In this document: positions 34,337 through 42,615 of the stretch, in pieces
Layout: each line of letters starts with the position of its first letter
Numbering within the stretch: the stretch's first letter is position 1
Assembly: GCF_002102255.1 (NCBI RefSeq)
Contig: NZ_LQPH01000086.1
Span: forward strand, 1-64,000
Length of the DNA stretch: 64,000 nucleotides
Direction of reading: 5' to 3'
Source: Mycobacterium nebraskense
GTDB taxonomy: Bacteria > Actinomycetota > Actinomycetes > Mycobacteriales > Mycobacteriaceae
Program-made: the position numbers and the translations under genes
Notes under the pieces: model-generated
Database searches by the model: none
What the model was told of the DNA's origin: nothing
Seen by the model: the letters and a program-made list of their open reading frames with translations, nothing else

Positions 34337-35491
34337 CTACTTGGACAAGATGGCGACGGCTGCGGTTCCGGGTGCCCCGTACAGCTGGGCCAGCCCGACC
34401 TGCGGATCGTTCGGCACCTGACGGTCACCGGCGGTGCCGCGCAGTTGCTGGACCAGCTCGTAGACCTGGCGAAGGCCGGATGCACCGACCGGTTCGCCGT
34501 TGGCCAGCAGGCCGCCGTCGGTGTTGATAGGCAGCCGTCCGCCGATCTTGGTGGCGCCGTCAGCGAGCAGCGCCTCCTGTTCGCCGTCCTTGCACAGCCC
34601 CGTCTCGGCCATGTGGATGATCTCGGAACCCGAGTCGGTGTCCTGCAATTGCGCGACGTCGACGTCCTCGGGACCTATCCCGGCCAATTCGTAGGCGGCG
34701 CGGGCGGCCTCGGCGGTGGTGCCGGGCACGATCGGCAGCTCGATCGAGGTACGCAGCAGTTCGTAGGCGCCTTCGCGGCGGCTGCGCAGCGCGGTGGAGC
34801 GCAGGTAGATCGGAGAGTCGGTGTACTGCTTGGCTTTATCGGCCCGACACACCACGACGGCGGCGGCGCCTTCGTTCGGGTTGCAGTACATGTATTGACG
34901 CAGCGGTGCGTTCACGACCGGAGAGCTCAGGATCGCGTCGACGCTCATCGGCTTGCGGCGCCATGCATGCGGCGCCAGCGCTCCGTTGTCGAAGTTCTTG
35001 GCGGCAACGCGGGCCAGGGTCTCCTCGGTGATGCCGTGATCGTGCATGTAGCGCATGATCTTGGTGCCGAAGTAATGCGTGGTCAGGAACATGCCCTGAT
35101 CGCCGTACCACTGCGGCAACCCCGATACCGACGGGTCGGCACCGAAGGCGCCGCGCGGATGCTTGTCCAGCCCGACGCCGACCGCAATGTCGGCTTCGCC
35201 GAGTTGGACGTCTCGGGCGGCCAGGGTCAACAGCGAGTTTCCGGTCGCGCAGCCGCTCAACGTGGCCCGCGCCGGGAGGCCAGTCATCCCTGCCAACCCC
35301 GTCACCGCCTCGGGATTGGCCACCTCGAGGCTGCCCGCATACAGGCTGCCCACGTCGGACCACGCCACCCCGGCATCGCGCAGTGCCCTGCTGATCGCCA
35401 CGGCGCCCATCTCCAGCGCCGACCGGTCCTCGTACCGCCCGAACGGGTGAAGTCCAACGCCGATGATGGCGATGTCGGGCGTGCTGCTCAT
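34337..35491 (-). CDS. Thiolase-fold (SCP-x-like) protein with both catalytic His absent
   Basis: This 384-residue thiolase-superfamily protein begins PDIAIIGVGLHPFG and keeps a Cys in LSGCATGNSLL. The two conserved His motifs are altered: the VHDCFS position reads LQDTDS and the GHPxGATG position reads GEPVGASG (His to Glu). It may be a retro-aldolase-like or lipid-transfer protein rather than a normal ketoacyl-CoA thiolase. ATG 35491 has GGAAGGAA upstream and is preferred to an in-frame start at 35515. It is first in the six-gene operon, 76 nt from the 35567 element. Confidence 0.83.
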   Translation of the reverse strand: MSSTPDIAIIGVGLHPFGRYEDRSALEMGAVAISRALRDAGVAWSDVGSLYAGSLEVANPEAVTGLAGMTGLPARATLSGCATGNSLLTLAARDVQLGEADIAVGVGLDKHPRGAFGADPSVSGLPQWYGDQGMFLTTHYFGTKIMRYMHDHGITEETLARVAAKNFDNGALAPHAWRRKPMSVDAILSSPVVNAPLRQYMYCNPNEGAAAVVVCRADKAKQYTDSPIYLRSTALRSRREGAYELLRTSIELPIVPGTTAEAARAAYELAGIGPEDVDVAQLQDTDSGSEIIHMAETGLCKDGEQEALLADGATKIGGRLPINTDGGLLANGEPVGASGLRQVYELVQQLRGTAGDRQVPNDPQVGLAQLYGAPGTAAVAILSK

Positions 35492-35566
35492 CGTGTTCCT
35501 TCCGGCAGGCGTCACCGTCGAACCAGCCGTTGACGGGAGCGCGCGTTGACTCAGATACCACTAAGC

Positions 35567-35589
35567 CTATAACTATATATCTGATTAGT
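35567..35589. promoter_or_regulatory. Shared 23-bp promoter element, copy 2
   Basis: The element reads CTATAACTATATA followed by TCTGATTAGT and matches the copy at 14223 at 21 of 23 positions. It lies almost exactly midway between divergent starts at 35491 (-) and 35665 (+). The equal distance to both genes suits a dual-acting operator. Confidence 0.6.
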
Positions 35590-35664
35590 CGGTGCGGGTC
35601 TAGAATCGGATCGCTGCGCACTAACGGCGTTAGGGCATCAACTCGCAGGTGAGGGCTGAGGGCG

Positions 35665-37164
35665 TTGAGTATTTCTTTGCTGCTGGAGATGGCGGCGTCG
35701 GGTGATCCCGACCGGGTTGCCGTGGTGGACGGCGACATTCGATTGACCACTGTCGACCTCAGCGAGCTCGCCGACGGCGGTGCAGGCGTTATCGCCGCAT
35801 CCGGGGCATCCCATGTCGCTTACGTCGGCACCGGCGGAGTACTACTCCCGCTGCTGCTGTTCTCTTCGGCGCGCGCGAACACAGCGTTCACGCCGCTGAA
35901 TTATCGGCTGAGTCCAGAGGGGCTGCGCGAACTCATCGATCGGCTGCCCTCGCCGTTGGTCGTGGTCGACGCCGAGTACCGCGACATCGGGGCCGGTTTC
36001 GGCCAGCGGGTGATGACGTCCGACGAGTTCATCGAGGCCGCGCGATCCACCGAGCCGGTCTCGGTCTTCGCCGACCCCGACGACGTGGCGGTCGTGTTGT
36101 TCACCTCGGGTACCACGTCGCGGCCCAAAGCCGTTGAGCTGACTCACAACAACCTGACCAGTTATGTCACCGGCACTGTCGAATTCGGTTCCGCCGATCC
36201 CGCCGATGCGGCGCTGGTGTGCGTCCCGCCATATCACATCGCGGGGGTCGGGGCCGCATTGTCAAACCTGTATGCCGGACGGGCGATCGTGTACCTGCGC
36301 CGGTTCGATCCGCACGAATGGGTTCGACTGGTCCGCGACGAGCGGGTCACCACCGCAACGGTGGTGCCGACCATGCTGTCCCGCATCGTGGCGGTCCTCG
36401 AGGAGCAGTCTGCCGAGCTTCCGACGCTGCGCAACTTCGCGTACGGCGGATCGAAGGTGGCGCGACCCCTGGTCCGAAGGGCGCTTGACCTGCTACCGCA
36501 GGTCGGCTTCGTCAACGCCTACGGGCTGACCGAGACCAGTTCGACCATTGCGGTGCTCACACCCGACGACCATCGCCTGGCCCACGAGGCGCGAGACGAC
36601 GCCGTCGCCCGTCGACTGACTTCGGTCGGTCGACCGGTCCCCGGCATCGAGGTGCAGATTCGCGCGGAGGACGGCACCGTGCTGGGGCCGGGCGAGACGG
36701 GTGAGCTGTTCGTTCGCGGCCCTCAGGTCTCGGGCCGTTACACCGAGATCGGTTCGGTGCTCGATGACCACGGCTGGTTCGCGACCAGGGACGTCGCGAT
36801 GCTGGATGAGGATGGCTACCTGTTCATCGGAGGGCGGTCCGACGACACCATCATCCGCGGCGGCGAGAATATCGCCCCGTCGGAGGTCGAGGACGTGCTC
36901 ATTGAGCACCCCGACGTCCGCGAGGTTGTCGTCGTCGGCCTGGATGACGCCGAGTGGGGGCAGGCCATCGTAGCGGTGATCGTGCCCGAGTCAGGCACCG
37001 CGCCGGCACCCGAGCGGCTGCGCGAGTTCGCCCGCAGCAAGCTGCGCGGGTCCCGCACGCCGGACCGCATCGTGTTCCGGGATGAGCTGCCGACCACGCC
37101 GACCGGCAAGGTGCTGCGCCGGGAGATCCTCGAAGACCTCAAACCGGCGGCAGCCGAGCACTGA
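35665..37164 (+). CDS. AMP-forming acyl-CoA ligase (FadD-type)
   Basis: This 499-residue ANL ligase has the P-loop LFTSGTTSRPKAVELTHNN, the adenine motif NAYGLTETSS, TRDVAMLDEDGYLFIGGRSD, and the catalytic Lys in TPTGKVLRREIL. It forms an acyl-CoA from an acid and ATP. The start appears to be TTG 35665 with an AGGG-rich site upstream. It is divergent from the six-gene operon and shares its regulatory element, so it may activate an intermediate of the same pathway. A small two-Cys protein follows at 33 nt. Confidence 0.89.
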   Translation: MSISLLLEMAASGDPDRVAVVDGDIRLTTVDLSELADGGAGVIAASGASHVAYVGTGGVLLPLLLFSSARANTAFTPLNYRLSPEGLRELIDRLPSPLVVVDAEYRDIGAGFGQRVMTSDEFIEAARSTEPVSVFADPDDVAVVLFTSGTTSRPKAVELTHNNLTSYVTGTVEFGSADPADAALVCVPPYHIAGVGAALSNLYAGRAIVYLRRFDPHEWVRLVRDERVTTATVVPTMLSRIVAVLEEQSAELPTLRNFAYGGSKVARPLVRRALDLLPQVGFVNAYGLTETSSTIAVLTPDDHRLAHEARDDAVARRLTSVGRPVPGIEVQIRAEDGTVLGPGETGELFVRGPQVSGRYTEIGSVLDDHGWFATRDVAMLDEDGYLFIGGRSDDTIIRGGENIAPSEVEDVLIEHPDVREVVVVGLDDAEWGQAIVAVIVPESGTAPAPERLREFARSKLRGSRTPDRIVFRDELPTTPTGKVLRREILEDLKPAAAEH

Positions 37165-37197
37165 ATCCGTCTCCCAGACAACAACAAGGAGTCCGAC

Positions 37198-37500
37198 ATG
37201 ATCAAGAACGGCACGCGCCTGCGGAGCCAGGTGTGTGATACCCAGGTGATCGTCGTCAAAGCCGCTGACAGCCTCGACGATCTGCATTGCGGGGGCCGGC
37301 CGATGCTGCCACTGGACGCCGAGCGGCCCGCCGACGCCACGCTCGACCCGGCCTTCGCCGACGGCACCACGATGGGCAAGCGCTACGTCGACGACGGCGA
37401 CGCCGAGGTGCTGGTCACCAAGGCCGGCGCCGGTTCACTCAGCGTCGGGGGAAAGCCGTTGGCGCTCAAGGAAGCCAAGCCGCTGCCTGCCAGCGACTGA
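37198..37500 (+). CDS. Small protein with two conserved-looking Cys, function unknown
   Basis: This 100-residue protein has AAGGAG before ATG 37198 and follows the ligase by 33 nt, so it is probably co-transcribed. The N-terminal half has SQVCDTQVIVV and DDLHCGGRPM, two Cys about 18 residues apart that could bind a metal or form a disulfide. The C-terminal half is a short beta-rich segment (AEVLVTKAGAGSLSVGGKPL). No signal peptide or membrane segment is seen. I do not recognise a named family; a regulatory or carrier role for the neighbouring ligase is a guess. Confidence 0.7.
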   Translation: MIKNGTRLRSQVCDTQVIVVKAADSLDDLHCGGRPMLPLDAERPADATLDPAFADGTTMGKRYVDDGDAEVLVTKAGAGSLSVGGKPLALKEAKPLPASD

Positions 37501-37567
37501 CAGCGAATGGGGAGTGGCCGCCGTCTCGAGGCCAGGCCGTTTAGCATATCGGTGCGGGTCGTTGGGG

Positions 37568-38509
37568 TCAGCGCAGCCGGCCTTCGACGAACACGCTTTC
37601 CGGGACGGCGGCATCGAGGCCCGCCGGGACGGCTCGGTTGCTTGCGGCCATCAGATCCTCTGCGCTCGTCGCAGCGGTGACAGTCCAGCCATGCGCTTGC
37701 AGCCAGTCGACGACCTCGGTTCGCTCTTCTTCATAGAGCAGGTTGCCAGACTCGGTAATGTCTTTGCCGCCCAGCCTGATTGCGGCCTGTCGGTAGCGTT
37801 CCGTTTGCTCCTCGCGGCGCGCGAAACTCTCTGGGCTGAAGAACTCGTTGGTGAACGCTTCGACCGCGACACGGCTCCCGGGAGCGCTGAGCGACTGGAT
37901 TCGATCGAACAACAGGCCCTGGGCATCGGCTGTTAGATAAGGCAACAGCCCTTCGGCCGACCACGCCGTCGGGGCCGACGCGTCAAACCCGGCCTGCGCC
38001 AGTGCCTTCGGCCAATCCAGACGGAGGTCGATGCCGACGCTGACATGAGAAGCGATCGAGTCGACCGCATGCGATTTCAAGGTGCCGATCTTGAATTCCA
38101 GCACCTTCGGCTGATCGATCTCGTAGACCACACACCCAGCCGGCCAGGCGAGTCGCCAGGCGCGTGAGTCCAGACCGGCCGCCAGGATCACGATCTGCCG
38201 GATACCTTCGCCGGCCGCCGCCAGAAAGTAGTCGTCGAAGAACTTCGTCCGGCACGCCGTATAGCCCAGCATCGCCTGCATCCGGTCCTCGAATTGTGGA
38301 TCGGCACCGACCAATTCGGCCGGTAACTCATCGTCCAGATAAACCCGCCAGATGCCGTCGCCGGCCGCTTCGAGGAACAGTTTTGCGTAGGGATCGCTGA
38401 TCAGCGGATCGGCGCTTCTGGTCTCCGCGGCCCGCCCGCCGGCAACCCCTAACGCGGTAGCGCCGACGCTCTCATTGATGTCCCACGTGTCATTGTCGGT
38501 TCTGGCCAT
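37568..38509 (-). CDS. SAM-dependent methyltransferase, TIGR00027/leucine carboxyl methyltransferase-like
   Basis: This 313-residue protein belongs to the mycobacterial family of putative O-methyltransferases. It has the N-terminal [17 protein letters not shown] and DPYAKLF segments and the SAM-binding motif [16 protein letters not shown], followed by [11 protein letters not shown]. The family has many paralogues in mycobacteria and mostly unknown acceptors. ATG 38509 is preceded by AAAGGGACC as ribosome-binding site. That same nonamer has a perfect complement 59 nt further upstream in the leader (38581-38589), which could hide the site. It is on the same strand as the amidohydrolase but separated by about 100 nt. 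Confidence 0.88.
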   Translation of the reverse strand: MARTDNDTWDINESVGATALGVAGGRAAETRSADPLISDPYAKLFLEAAGDGIWRVYLDDELPAELVGADPQFEDRMQAMLGYTACRTKFFDDYFLAAAGEGIRQIVILAAGLDSRAWRLAWPAGCVVYEIDQPKVLEFKIGTLKSHAVDSIASHVSVGIDLRLDWPKALAQAGFDASAPTAWSAEGLLPYLTADAQGLLFDRIQSLSAPGSRVAVEAFTNEFFSPESFARREEQTERYRQAAIRLGGKDITESGNLLYEEERTEVVDWLQAHGWTVTAATSAEDLMAASNRAVPAGLDAAVPESVFVEGRLR

Positions 38510-38512
38510 AAC

Positions 38513-38589
38513 GGTCCCTTTCGTGGCTCTCGGCGAAACGAGCTATTCCGAGCCTACCCGAAAAGTTAGCCGTGCTTACTAAAGGGACC
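38513..38589 (-). promoter_or_regulatory. Leader with possible anti-ribosome-binding-site pairing
   Basis: On the minus-strand transcript, GGUCCCUUU (from 38589-38581) is perfectly complementary to AAAGGGACC (38521-38513), which holds the ribosome-binding site just before ATG 38509. CTCGG/CCGAG can pair inside the intervening 59 nt. If transcription starts upstream of 38589, for example by read-through from the amidohydrolase gene, the fold would cover the start of the methyltransferase gene. Chance pairing cannot be excluded. Confidence 0.35.
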
Positions 38590-38607
38590 ATTAGCGCTGC
38601 GTGTACC

Positions 38608-39837
38608 TCAGGCGTTCGCCAATTGCGGGGGCTTGACGGCCTCCGGGTCGGGGTTGGCGATCGGCAGCCCCATGAAGCGACGGGCGTTGTCACCCATGAA
38701 GTCATAGGTGCGGCGCTCGTCCATACCCTCGGCGTACTGCCAATAGCGCTTTGGCTCCGCCAAGCCTTCGGGATGCGGCCAATCCGAGCCGAACATCACC
38801 TTGTCCCATCCGACGGTCTGTACGACGTCGGCCACGGAACCCTCCCAGAACGGGCTGACCCAGATGTTGCGTCGGAACACGTCGTGCGGATGCTCGGGGA
38901 AGTTCTGCGGCATCTTGCCGTATGTCGATTGCAGGTCGTCGAACAGCGGCTTGATCCACGCGCTGCCGTTCTCCACGCTGGCGATGCGCAGCTTCGGGAA
39001 CCGGGTCAACGTGCCGTGGCAGATCAGGCTGGTCAACATGTCGGCGATCTCGCGGTGGCCCAGCGCCGTCCACTTGAACGCCGACATCTCGAACGCGCTG
39101 CTGGTCGACGGCGGCTCCCACCTGTCGATGTACTCCTGCAGCGGAGGTTGGCTGGCGTGCAACACGATTGGCAGGCCTGCGTCCTCGACGTCGCGCCAGA
39201 ACGGGTCGAACTCGGGAAGCGCGGGGGAGCGCCACCCCTTGTAGCCATTCACCGGCGCCGGCTTGATCAGCGCGACCTTGGCGCCGTTGTCCAGGATGTA
39301 CTCGAGTTCGCGACGCGCTTCGTCCACGAGTCCCAGGGTGAGTACCGGTGTCGAGTAGACGCGGTTGGCATGGCTGAAGCCCCAGTGCTCCAGCATCCAC
39401 TGGTTGAGGGCATGGATGATCGCCACCGTCAGGTCGGGATCCTCGGCCGCCGAATGCTCGACCAGATTGGCCAGCGTGGGGTAGTTCAGGCACGCGTCGA
39501 CGCCCTGGCGGTCGAGTTCGGCGATCCGGTCTTCGGGGTTGCGCGCGCCCGGCGGGGTGTCGATGCCACGACCGGACATCTCTCGCATCGACAGGCCCTC
39601 GGGGTTTTGGCCCGAGTAGAACTTCTCGTGCGCGCCGGGGGCTGCGACCCGCTCGAACGTCGGGTTCGGCATGTAGTCGGTGATCTTGTTCAGGATCGCG
39701 ATGCGGGTGTGCCTGCCGATCTGGACGAACTGCACCTTGGACTGGAACTCCTTCGGCAGATATTTCGTCAGCGCATCGGGGGTCTCATACATGTGCTGGT
39801 CGGCATCGAAGATCGGTGCGTCGGTGAACTGCGTCAT
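38608..39837 (-). CDS. Amidohydrolase-2 family metal-dependent hydrolase
   Basis: This 409-residue TIM-barrel protein has the metal-binding DADQHMYE near the N-terminus, IVLHASQPP in the middle strand and MFGSDWPHPEG with the conserved Asp near the C-terminus. Relatives include decarboxylases and C-C hydrolases of the ACMSD type and hydrolases in aromatic, steroid and lipid breakdown. ATG 39837 has AGAGG upstream. It is divergent from the TetR at 39985, with a 24-bp palindrome between them. A second amidohydrolase-2 protein is at 49339. Confidence 0.87.
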   Translation of the reverse strand: MTQFTDAPIFDADQHMYETPDALTKYLPKEFQSKVQFVQIGRHTRIAILNKITDYMPNPTFERVAAPGAHEKFYSGQNPEGLSMREMSGRGIDTPPGARNPEDRIAELDRQGVDACLNYPTLANLVEHSAAEDPDLTVAIIHALNQWMLEHWGFSHANRVYSTPVLTLGLVDEARRELEYILDNGAKVALIKPAPVNGYKGWRSPALPEFDPFWRDVEDAGLPIVLHASQPPLQEYIDRWEPPSTSSAFEMSAFKWTALGHREIADMLTSLICHGTLTRFPKLRIASVENGSAWIKPLFDDLQSTYGKMPQNFPEHPHDVFRRNIWVSPFWEGSVADVVQTVGWDKVMFGSDWPHPEGLAEPKRYWQYAEGMDERRTYDFMGDNARRFMGLPIANPDPEAVKPPQLANA

Positions 39838-39885
39838 CGTGGTGCCTCTCGCTACTCGACTTTGGGCTTGGCTATGAGCTTCGCC

Positions 39886-39909
39886 GAACTTGACACTTGT
39901 GTCAAGTTC
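39886..39909. promoter_or_regulatory. 24-bp palindromic TetR operator
   Basis: Arms GAACTTGACAC and GTGTCAAGTTC flank a central TT, giving a perfect 11-bp inverted repeat in the gap between the divergent amidohydrolase (39837) and TetR (39985) genes. This is the best copy of the TGACAC-NN-GTGTCA motif in the window and is well sized for a TetR dimer. Binding by the TetR at 39985 is inferred from position. Confidence 0.7.
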
Positions 39910-39956
39910 AGATGATTCCGGGCCACGATTTGTCGAATAGGTGCATTGATTGCAGT

Positions 39957-39970
39957 TGACGACACTGTCA
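39957..39970. promoter_or_regulatory. Secondary TGAC-N6-GTCA site at TetR promoter
   Basis: TGAC-GACACT-GTCA overlaps the region just before TATAAA (39971-39976) and 14 nt before the TetR ATG at 39985. The outer bases match the main palindrome. TATAAA so close to the ATG suggests a nearly leaderless transcript. The site would let TetR repress its own gene. Confidence 0.4.
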
Positions 39971-39984
39971 TATAAAGTCGCCGC

Positions 39985-40605
39985 ATGACGGTGACCTCGG
40001 CTTCGGCCACCGAACGGGAATCGGACCCCACCCGCGGTGAGCGCACCCGCGCGGCGATCCTGAACGCCAGTCGCCGTCTGTTTCTGGAACGCGGCTACGC
40101 GGGCACGCCGATCAATGCGATCACTGAGGCGTGTGGCATCTCTCGGGCCGGCTTCTACACCTACTTCAAAGACAAGCGCGAGATCTTCAACGTCCTCGGC
40201 AAGAACGCCTACCGCGAAGCCCTAGCCGTCATCGGGGAATGGGCCGAGGCCGACGCAGCGTTCGGCCCAGCCGACATCCGGGCCTGGGTCGGTCATTACT
40301 TCGACTACATGGATCACCACGGTGCGTTCGTACTCGCTTCGGCGCAGTCGGCACCCGACGACGACGATTTCCGAAACTCCCGCAACCGCATGGTGACTCG
40401 GGCGTCGTGGAAGCTTGGCCAGGCGATTGCCGGAAACGGCACACACTCGCCAGACGCCATCGGCGTCGCGGTGATGGGGCTGCTGGACCGCGCCTGGCAC
40501 ACGGTGCACCGGCAGACCGTGGCCGTCGACCGCGACGAGATGATCGCGGTGGTCGCGGAGATGATCCTCGCGATGGCGGTTACGTCCGGGCCGCTCGCGT
40601 CGTGA
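39985..40605 (+). CDS. TetR-family regulator
   Basis: This 206-residue TetR protein has its helix-turn-helix at about residues 20-65 (TPINAITEACGISRAGFYTY, then FKDKREIF). It resembles the TetR at 3561 through YREALAVI, a VGHYFDYMDHHGAFVLAS segment and the spacing of both. It starts 75 nt from a perfect 24-bp palindrome and probably regulates itself and the divergent amidohydrolase. The stop overlaps the start of an FDOR-like gene (GTGA), so it is co-transcribed with two small FDOR-like proteins. Confidence 0.9.
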   Translation: MTVTSASATERESDPTRGERTRAAILNASRRLFLERGYAGTPINAITEACGISRAGFYTYFKDKREIFNVLGKNAYREALAVIGEWAEADAAFGPADIRAWVGHYFDYMDHHGAFVLASAQSAPDDDDFRNSRNRMVTRASWKLGQAIAGNGTHSPDAIGVAVMGLLDRAWHTVHRQTVAVDRDEMIAVVAEMILAMAVTSGPLAS

Positions 40606-41042
40606 CCCCGCTGTCGCTCGACGCGCCGGACGTCATCGAGCTCCTCCATGCCCACCACCGCGTGTTTCTCTTCTGCCGCGACGGCGCCGGACGTCCGATC
40701 GGCTACGCCATGCGTTCGGTCGCCTATCGCTCCGCCACCCGCTGCCTCTACTTCGCCACCTACGCCAAGAGCGCCAAGGTCCGACACCTGCGCTCGGCTC
40801 CCGAGGTCGCCTGCTTAGTCGGCGACGACGAGGGTTGGGTCTCTGTTTATGGTCATGCGTCCGTCTACCAACCGTCCGCAGCCGAGGTCGACGAACTCAT
40901 CGGCGAAAGCTCACCGGATCAACGCGTGCCGGAGACGGTCGTGACGAACGTCCGCGACCGCCTCCTCAGCGGCAAGCGGTGCTTCATCGGCCTGACGCTC
41001 AACCAGATCCGCGCCGCCGATCTCCCCGATCGACGTGCCTAA
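40602..41042 (+). CDS. FDOR/pyridoxamine-phosphate-oxidase-fold flavin protein
   Basis: This 146-residue split-barrel protein has PIGYAMRSVAYRSATRCLYF, an AKSAKVRHLRSAPEVACLV strand-helix pair and a VSVYGHASVYQPSA segment, the usual order of PPOX/FDOR proteins that bind FMN, FAD or F420. Mycobacteria have many F420-dependent members that reduce enones and other activated double bonds. GTG 40602 overlaps the TetR stop. The reading frame continues far upstream inside the TetR gene and that part was discarded. Confidence 0.75.
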   Translation: MTPLSLDAPDVIELLHAHHRVFLFCRDGAGRPIGYAMRSVAYRSATRCLYFATYAKSAKVRHLRSAPEVACLVGDDEGWVSVYGHASVYQPSAAEVDELIGESSPDQRVPETVVTNVRDRLLSGKRCFIGLTLNQIRAADLPDRRA

Positions 41043-41394
41043 TCCGCGCAGCTCCGGCCCGATTGCGATGGCCGAGGACGAACTAGCCGAGTTCTTGGCG
41101 CAAGGGCCGTCCGGCGCGATCTGTGTCGTCGACACCGACGGCCAGTTGCTGGCCCTACCGGCGCGGGTGGTCGACTTCGATTCCGCCACAATCGCCGTCG
41201 TCGTTGATGGTGTGAAGGGTGACGCCGCACAACGCGCTGAAATCCAGGCGTGCGTGGTGGCTGACACCTTCGCCGCCTATCGGGACATTCGCGGTGTGAT
41301 CTCGCAGGGAACAGTGATCTGGCCACCCGCAACGAATCACGTGACCACGCTGACGGTTAGCCGCACACGTACGTTCTCGTTCGCCAACGCTTAG
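41035..41394 (+). CDS. Small PPOX/FDOR-like split-barrel protein
   Basis: This 119-residue protein (GTG 41035, overlapping the preceding stop by 8 nt) has AEDELAEFLAQGPSGAICVV, LLALPARVVDFDSATIAVVV and an IRGVISQGTVIW strand. This looks like a compact split-barrel flavin-binding fold, similar in plan to the protein encoded just upstream. The two may form a heterodimer. Cofactor and role are unknown; the family call is moderate. Confidence 0.62.
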   Translation: MPNPRSSGPIAMAEDELAEFLAQGPSGAICVVDTDGQLLALPARVVDFDSATIAVVVDGVKGDAAQRAEIQACVVADTFAAYRDIRGVISQGTVIWPPATNHVTTLTVSRTRTFSFANA

Positions 41395-41430
41395 AGGATT
41401 GAACGCCGGAATTCTGGCTATTCAGTAGCC

Positions 41431-41577
41431 ATGTCAGGATTCGATACCAGCCAACCGATCACCGACGAGGCGTCCCTCGAGGACATCGACGAGACTGACG
41501 GCGCGACCAAGCCGAAGTCCGCCACAGCTCCCGCTCAACCCGACGAGCTGGGCGACGCGACGCCCGGCCCGCGCTGA
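41431..41577 (+). CDS. Possible 48-residue acidic protein
   Basis: An open frame from ATG 41431 to TGA 41577 gives a 48-residue, highly acidic, likely disordered peptide starting MSGFDTSQPITDEASLEDID and rich in Asp, Glu, Ala and Pro. It lies in the 188-nt gap between the FDOR-like gene and the convergent DUF2889 gene. No clear ribosome-binding site precedes it. Composition resembles small acidic proteins annotated in mycobacteria, but evidence for translation is weak. Confidence 0.35.
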   Translation: MSGFDTSQPITDEASLEDIDETDGATKPKSATAPAQPDELGDATPGPR

Positions 41578-41582
41578 CGCGC

Positions 41583-42605
41583 TCAGGCTTCCGTAACGAG
41601 GTGTATCAACGCCTCGGCATCGGCCATACTACGCAGCAGGTCGTTGAGATGGGTGCATGTGCTGGTGCCGTGTAATTCTCGGCGCACACGAAAGTGAAGT
41701 TCCTGCAACGTCATTCCGGTGATCCGCGCAGCACTGGCGACGGCTCCGGGGCATTCCTGCCACGGCAGCACGCGCGGTGTGGCCCGCGAATCGACGATGA
41801 CGCCGGTCTCGGTGTCCACGACGGCGTCCAGGGTGTACTCGTGGATGATCGTCTCGACCCCGTCGCTTCGCACGTAGGTGTCGCGGAACATCGCATCGAT
41901 GCCCACTCGTGACGGCGACTCACCCTGGTGGACGTCAATGCGGCGCCGGCGCCGCATGCCGTGAATTGGCAACGGCGACATCGCGTGCCACGCCCACGGG
42001 TCGCCGTCGTGATCAAGGTCGGGGGCAGGTGGGCCGGTGACGATCACCGGATCGCCCGCCTCGAACGACGTCATTAGCAGACCCCCGGTCGCGAAACCCG
42101 CACACTGGTCTGCGACCGGCAGGTAGTACCCGGACTTCGCGACGTCGCCGAGCAGGTTGGATGCCGACAGCGCGTGGCCGGAGATCAGCGTCGCGACCGG
42201 AACGTCGTCGAGCAGCGTATAGCGCAGATCGCGGGCTTGAAGCAGCTCGGGAGCCACCTTGTCGGCCGCCGCGCGAAACCCGCTCATCGCGGGCGCGCCC
42301 GCCAGCCGGGACATCGCGGCGACGGCTGGCGTCACCTCGACGTGACGGACGACGCGGGCGACCAGCTCGATGGTGGCCGAGAGTGTCGCGGAGCCGAGTT
42401 CGGTCGCCGTTTCGTCGCCGGCTGTCCACAGATCGCGCGCCCGCCCACTCAGATACACCGGGTCCAGCGAGCCCTCGTCGCGGGTCATGTCGATCGAGGT
42501 GGTCCGGCGCGCGGATCGCGGCCGGCGCGGCGGATTGCCGGTCGTGGGTTCGTGCACGCCGTGCAGGGGATGAAGCCCGAATTGCGGAGAGCCCAGGTCC
42601 GTCAC
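41583..42605 (-). CDS. DUF2889-domain protein
   Basis: This 340-residue protein has the DUF2889 layout: a proline-rich start with PLHGVHEPTTGNPPRRPRSA, a middle RRRRIDVHQGESP region, and the closing RRELHGTSTCTHLNDLLRSM motif. DUF2889 genes often sit in thiolase/DUF35 operons of actinobacteria and proteobacteria, but no activity is established to my knowledge. The start is GTG 42605, 10 nt after the DUF35 stop, and the N-terminal segment looks genuine. It is third in the operon thiolase-DUF35-DUF2889, divergent from the MaoC/Ltp2-like/ligase operon. Confidence 0.78.
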   Translation of the reverse strand: MTDLGSPQFGLHPLHGVHEPTTGNPPRRPRSARRTTSIDMTRDEGSLDPVYLSGRARDLWTAGDETATELGSATLSATIELVARVVRHVEVTPAVAAMSRLAGAPAMSGFRAAADKVAPELLQARDLRYTLLDDVPVATLISGHALSASNLLGDVAKSGYYLPVADQCAGFATGGLLMTSFEAGDPVIVTGPPAPDLDHDGDPWAWHAMSPLPIHGMRRRRRIDVHQGESPSRVGIDAMFRDTYVRSDGVETIIHEYTLDAVVDTETGVIVDSRATPRVLPWQECPGAVASAARITGMTLQELHFRVRRELHGTSTCTHLNDLLRSMADAEALIHLVTEA

Positions 42606-42615
42606 CGAATGGACT

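Noticed and set aside
39956-39976. TTGACG and TATAAA as a -35/-10 promoter for the TetR at 39985
   Set aside because: The two boxes are only 9 nt apart, too close for a sigma-70-type promoter; only the TATAAA is kept as a possible -10.
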